This document shows, piece by piece, positions 7,001-12,573 of a DNA stretch of 12,573 nt. A program made the translations under genes and the position numbers. The notes under the pieces are model-generated. The model saw only the letters and a program-made list of their open reading frames with translations. It was not told the DNA's origin and made no database searches. The stretch is from Actinoplanes liguriensis (lineage in GTDB: Bacteria; Actinomycetota; Actinomycetes; Mycobacteriales; Micromonosporaceae), in assembly GCA_000715855.1 (NCBI GenBank), contig KL571222.1, positions 5,694 to 18,266 on the forward strand, in the 5' to 3' direction. The stretch's first letter is position 1, and the number at the start of each line of letters is the position of its first letter.

Positions 7001-7089
7001 CGCCGGTTCCGGTTGGTGTCCGCGCAGCAGCGGGACCGCGGCGGCGGCCGTCAGCGCGACGGCGAGCAGCGGTAGAGGTGTCTGGCCAT
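7001..7089 (-). other. Signal-peptide region of the GH6 gene, apparently frameshifted from its ATG
   Basis: In the GH6 frame the codons upstream of 7000 read PLPLLAVALTAAAAVPLLRG then HQPEPA, a convincing secretion signal core and linker. No ATG, GTG or TTG occurs in that frame before the hypX stop at 7097-7099. An ATG at 7089-7087 begins MARHLYR in another frame and meets TGA 13 codons in. One missing base (or two extra) around 7072-7080 would join MARH to LPLLAVALTAAAA, giving a normal signal peptide. This is either a real frameshift, an assembly or read error, or initiation at an unusual codon such as CTG. Confidence 0.6.
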
Positions 7090-7096
7090 GGGGTGG

Positions 7097-8887
7097 TCAG
7101 GCGACCACCGGCACGGCGGGCCGGACCGTGACCGGCGCGCGCCGGTCGGTCGCCGGACCGGCGTTGCCGGGGCGCGGCCGGGCGACGAGAGTCGGCCCGG
7201 TGTTGCCGGCCAGCAACAGTTGCCGGGGTGTGGCGGCGGGCCGGTCCTTGCGGACGAACGCGCCCCGCGCCGCGGCGAAACCGGACCGGTCGGCGTAGAT
7301 GTCGCGGCTCATCTCGGACAGCTCACGGGTCTCGAAGACGTCCAGCGGGATGCGTTCGGCCGCGAGCTGCCGGGCCTTCGCGGCACGCCGTTTCCGCGCC
7401 GCCCGCGCGTCGCTGTGGCGCTCGGCGAGCAGGGTCAGCCATTGGGTGTACGCCTCGGGGTGCCGCGGCCCGATTTCGTCGATCAGCCCGAACCGGACCG
7501 CCTGCGCGGTGCTGACCGGCAGTTTCTCGTCGATCAGGCGCTGCGCCCGCTCCGCGCCGACGCGCCGGGGCAGCGTGTAGGTGTGCAGCTCGGAGCCGTA
7601 CAGGCCGATGTCGTAGTACGGGTTGAGCACGATCCCGTCCCGGGCCGCGACCACGTCCGCGCCCAGCCCGAGCATCACGCCTCCGGCGCCGGCGTTGCCC
7701 GCGTACGCGGCCACCACCACCTGCCGCGTGCACGTGATGATCTCCCGGCAGACCTCGTTGATCGCCCGGATGTTGGCCCACGCCGCGGTGGCCGGGTCCG
7801 GCGCCGCCTCGATCACGTTGAGGTGGATGCCGTTGCTGAACGCCTCGGTCCCGCCGCGCAGCACCAGTACCCGGGTGTCCTGCGCGATCGCGTGGCGCAG
7901 CGCGGTCAGCAGCCGCCGGCAGTGTCCGGGCGCCATCGCGCCGTTGTAGAAGTCGAAGGTCAGCCAGCCGATCGCGTCCGTGCGCCGGTAGCGGATCTGG
8001 CGGTACGCGTTCGGTGTCTCCGGTTCCGCGAAGGCCTGCACGGGCGAGTCGGCGACGCCGCGCAACCGTTCGCCCAGCGCGGTGGTCGCCGGGATCTTGA
8101 TCCCGCCCTCGGCGGCCGGGCGCAGGTGGCCCACCCACAGGCTGCCGTCGCCGGTGGCCACCAGGACAGCGCCCTGGCGGCGGCCGAGCAGCGTGCCGGG
8201 GCGCGCCTGGCGGACCGGGCCGGGGTGCGCGTCACAGGCGTACGCGGAAAGCCCGGCGACCTCGGTGCGAACACCCGGCGAACCGTCCGCGGCCCGGATC
8301 CGCCGCATGATCGTCTCGGTCGGGTCGGACCAGTCGAACGCCCGATCCGCCTGTCGCATCAAGGGGCGCGGGCCGGCGCCGGGAGTCTGCGTCGGCGTGT
8401 TCTCCGCCGGGACCGGGGTGAACGACGGGTCGGCGGCCTTGGCCACCACCTCCAGCGCGCATTCCAGGGCGGCGTCCGAGACCGGGCCGGTGTAGAGCGC
8501 CGACTTGCGCGGCGGGACGGCCGGCACCGGGAACGTGCGGCTGGCCCAGATCGGGCCGGCGTCGAACTCCTCGACCGCCTGCAGAGCGGTGACGCCCCAG
8601 GTCCGCGCGCCGTCGGCGATCGCCCAGTCCAGCGAGGAGGCGCCCCGGTCGCCGATCGGGCCGGGGTGCAGGATCACCGTGCGGAAGCGCTGCCAGACGA
8701 CGGCCGGAACCCGATCCTTGAGGTACGGGCAGAGGATCAGCTCGGGCGCGGCGGCGCGCACCCCGTCGATCATCTCCCGTTCGCTGCCGGCGAGCAGCAC
8801 GCCCACCTCGTGGCCGGCGTCGCGCAGCGCGCACCAGACCCGCTGGCTCAAGCCGTTGAAAGCGCTGACGAGCAGCAAAATACGCAC
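7097..8887 (-). CDS. hypX: HypX: formyl-dependent CO-ligand synthesis for [NiFe]-hydrogenase
   Basis: A two-domain cytoplasmic maturation enzyme of 596 residues. In characterised HypX the N-terminal half takes the formyl group of 10-formyl-THF to make formyl-CoA, and the C-terminal enoyl-CoA-hydratase-like half releases CO. That CO becomes a ligand of the hydrogenase Fe, especially under aerobic conditions. Seen here: a Rossmann-like start VRILLLVSAFNGLSQR; ILHPGPIGDRGASSLDWAI (72-90, His74); EEFDAGPIW (106-114, Asp109); and a crotonase fold from about 305, with VLVLRGGTEAFSNGIHLN (340-357), YAGNAGAGGVMLGLGADVV (395-413) and the HypX-diagnostic NPYYDIGLYGSELHTYTLPR (422-441). The Asn of the classical formyltransferase NxH motif is Ile72; I cannot say from here whether that is family-typical. 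The GTG at 8887 is chosen for GGGGAGG 4 bases upstream; the frame to 9001 adds 38 residues of promoter DNA. Residues 551-596 are a Pro/Arg/Ala-rich tail. GH6 follows almost immediately. No other hyp or hydrogenase gene is nearby. Confidence 0.93.
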   Translation of the reverse strand: MRILLLVSAFNGLSQRVWCALRDAGHEVGVLLAGSEREMIDGVRAAAPELILCPYLKDRVPAVVWQRFRTVILHPGPIGDRGASSLDWAIADGARTWGVTALQAVEEFDAGPIWASRTFPVPAVPPRKSALYTGPVSDAALECALEVVAKAADPSFTPVPAENTPTQTPGAGPRPLMRQADRAFDWSDPTETIMRRIRAADGSPGVRTEVAGLSAYACDAHPGPVRQARPGTLLGRRQGAVLVATGDGSLWVGHLRPAAEGGIKIPATTALGERLRGVADSPVQAFAEPETPNAYRQIRYRRTDAIGWLTFDFYNGAMAPGHCRRLLTALRHAIAQDTRVLVLRGGTEAFSNGIHLNVIEAAPDPATAAWANIRAINEVCREIITCTRQVVVAAYAGNAGAGGVMLGLGADVVAARDGIVLNPYYDIGLYGSELHTYTLPRRVGAERAQRLIDEKLPVSTAQAVRFGLIDEIGPRHPEAYTQWLTLLAERHSDARAARKRRAAKARQLAAERIPLDVFETRELSEMSRDIYADRSGFAAARGAFVRKDRPAATPRQLLLAGNTGPTLVARPRPGNAGPATDRRAPVTVRPAVPVVA

Positions 8888-9057
8888 GGTGCCTCCCCGG
8901 GGCCACTGTTCACCACCGCCTCGTCCGCATGTCGGACATGTTGTGCGATAGGGCGCACGTGGTCGGGAGTGTCGGCCGGTCGGACTAAGCTGTTTCCGCA
9001 TACCCCCGGCTCTTCCTCGACCGGGGTCGTTCGTCGTGCCCTCAGGGGGTCCCCGCC
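8888..9057. promoter_or_regulatory. Divergent hypX-mfd promoter region with palindromes
   Basis: This 170-base divergent gap holds overlapping dyads. GTCCG-CATGT-CGGAC (8923-8937) is interlocked with CATGTC-G-GACATG (8928-8940), and GTGCG-ATAGGG-CGCAC lies at 8943-8958. For mfd, TAAGCT (8986-8991) is a plausible -10 with a poor -35. The leader of about 60 bases ends in AGGGGG (9044-9049), 8 bases before the ATG. For hypX no clear -10 was recognised; GGGGAGG (8892-8898) is its ribosome site. The dyads lie between the two starts and nearer hypX, so they may be operator sites, possibly for a repressor of hypX. No regulator gene is in the window. Confidence 0.45.
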
Positions 9058-12557
<3,500 letters not shown>

Positions 12558-12573
12558 CTGTCTCTTATACACA
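12558..12573 (-). other. Nextera/Tn5 mosaic-end adapter remnant (not genomic)
   Basis: The final 16 bases, CTGTCTCTTATACACA, are the reverse complement of the Tn5 mosaic end and mirror the adapter at the opposite end. The genomic sequence ends at or just before 12558, inside mfd. Confidence 0.97.

Noticed and set aside
6086..8887. HypX-GH6 as one fused or readthrough protein
   Set aside because: The two frames are in phase with a single TGA between them, but one is cytoplasmic and the other has a signal-peptide core and disulfide cysteines. A fusion makes no topological sense.
8888..9001. N-terminal extension of HypX by 38 residues
   Set aside because: The extension translates the divergent promoter region. 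The GTG at 8887 has GGGGAGG upstream and starts exactly at the formyltransferase beta-strand.

Overview
The window is a very GC-rich stretch of actinobacterial chromosome. Evidence includes strong G/C third-position bias, GTG starts, GGAGG-type ribosome sites, and a mix of PEP carboxylase, Mfd, a GH6 glucanase and HypX. I infer an Actinoplanes-like Micromonosporaceae, but no gene here fixes the genus. Both ends carry the Nextera/Tn5 mosaic-end sequence (1-17 and 12558-12573). These bases are library adapter, not genome, so the first and last genes are cut artificially and the peptides read across the junctions (MCIRDS..., ...CLLYT) are not biological.

Layout: (1) 18-1136, plus strand: the 3' end of an ABC transporter ATPase and its ABC-2-type permease, overlapping by one base and closed by a hairpin terminator. 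(2) 1221-2990, plus strand: a self-contained two-gene unit with its own candidate promoter and palindromic operator. It holds a DUF4365 (PD-(D/E)xK nuclease-like) protein translationally coupled to a 392-residue protein I do not recognise, followed by a candidate terminator. This is the accessory-looking part and the best candidate for an undescribed system. (3) 2964-3160: a short gap with a doubtful leaderless-like small ORF and a strong bidirectional terminator. (4) 3161-5959, minus: ppc, phosphoenolpyruvate carboxylase, with structured upstream DNA. (5) 6086-8887, minus: hypX (CO-ligand synthesis for [NiFe]-hydrogenase) followed a few bases later by a secreted-type GH6 glucanase whose signal-peptide region lacks an in-frame start codon. 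(6) 8888-9057: divergent promoter region rich in palindromes. (7) 9058-12557, plus: mfd, transcription-repair coupling factor, nearly complete, truncated by the adapter.

The ABC pair, ppc and mfd are ordinary chromosomal genes and do not obviously work together. hypX implies a [NiFe]-hydrogenase encoded elsewhere, because no hydrogenase structural or other hyp gene is in the window. No tRNA, rRNA, CRISPR array or insertion sequence was seen. No gene-free stretch exceeds 200 bases.
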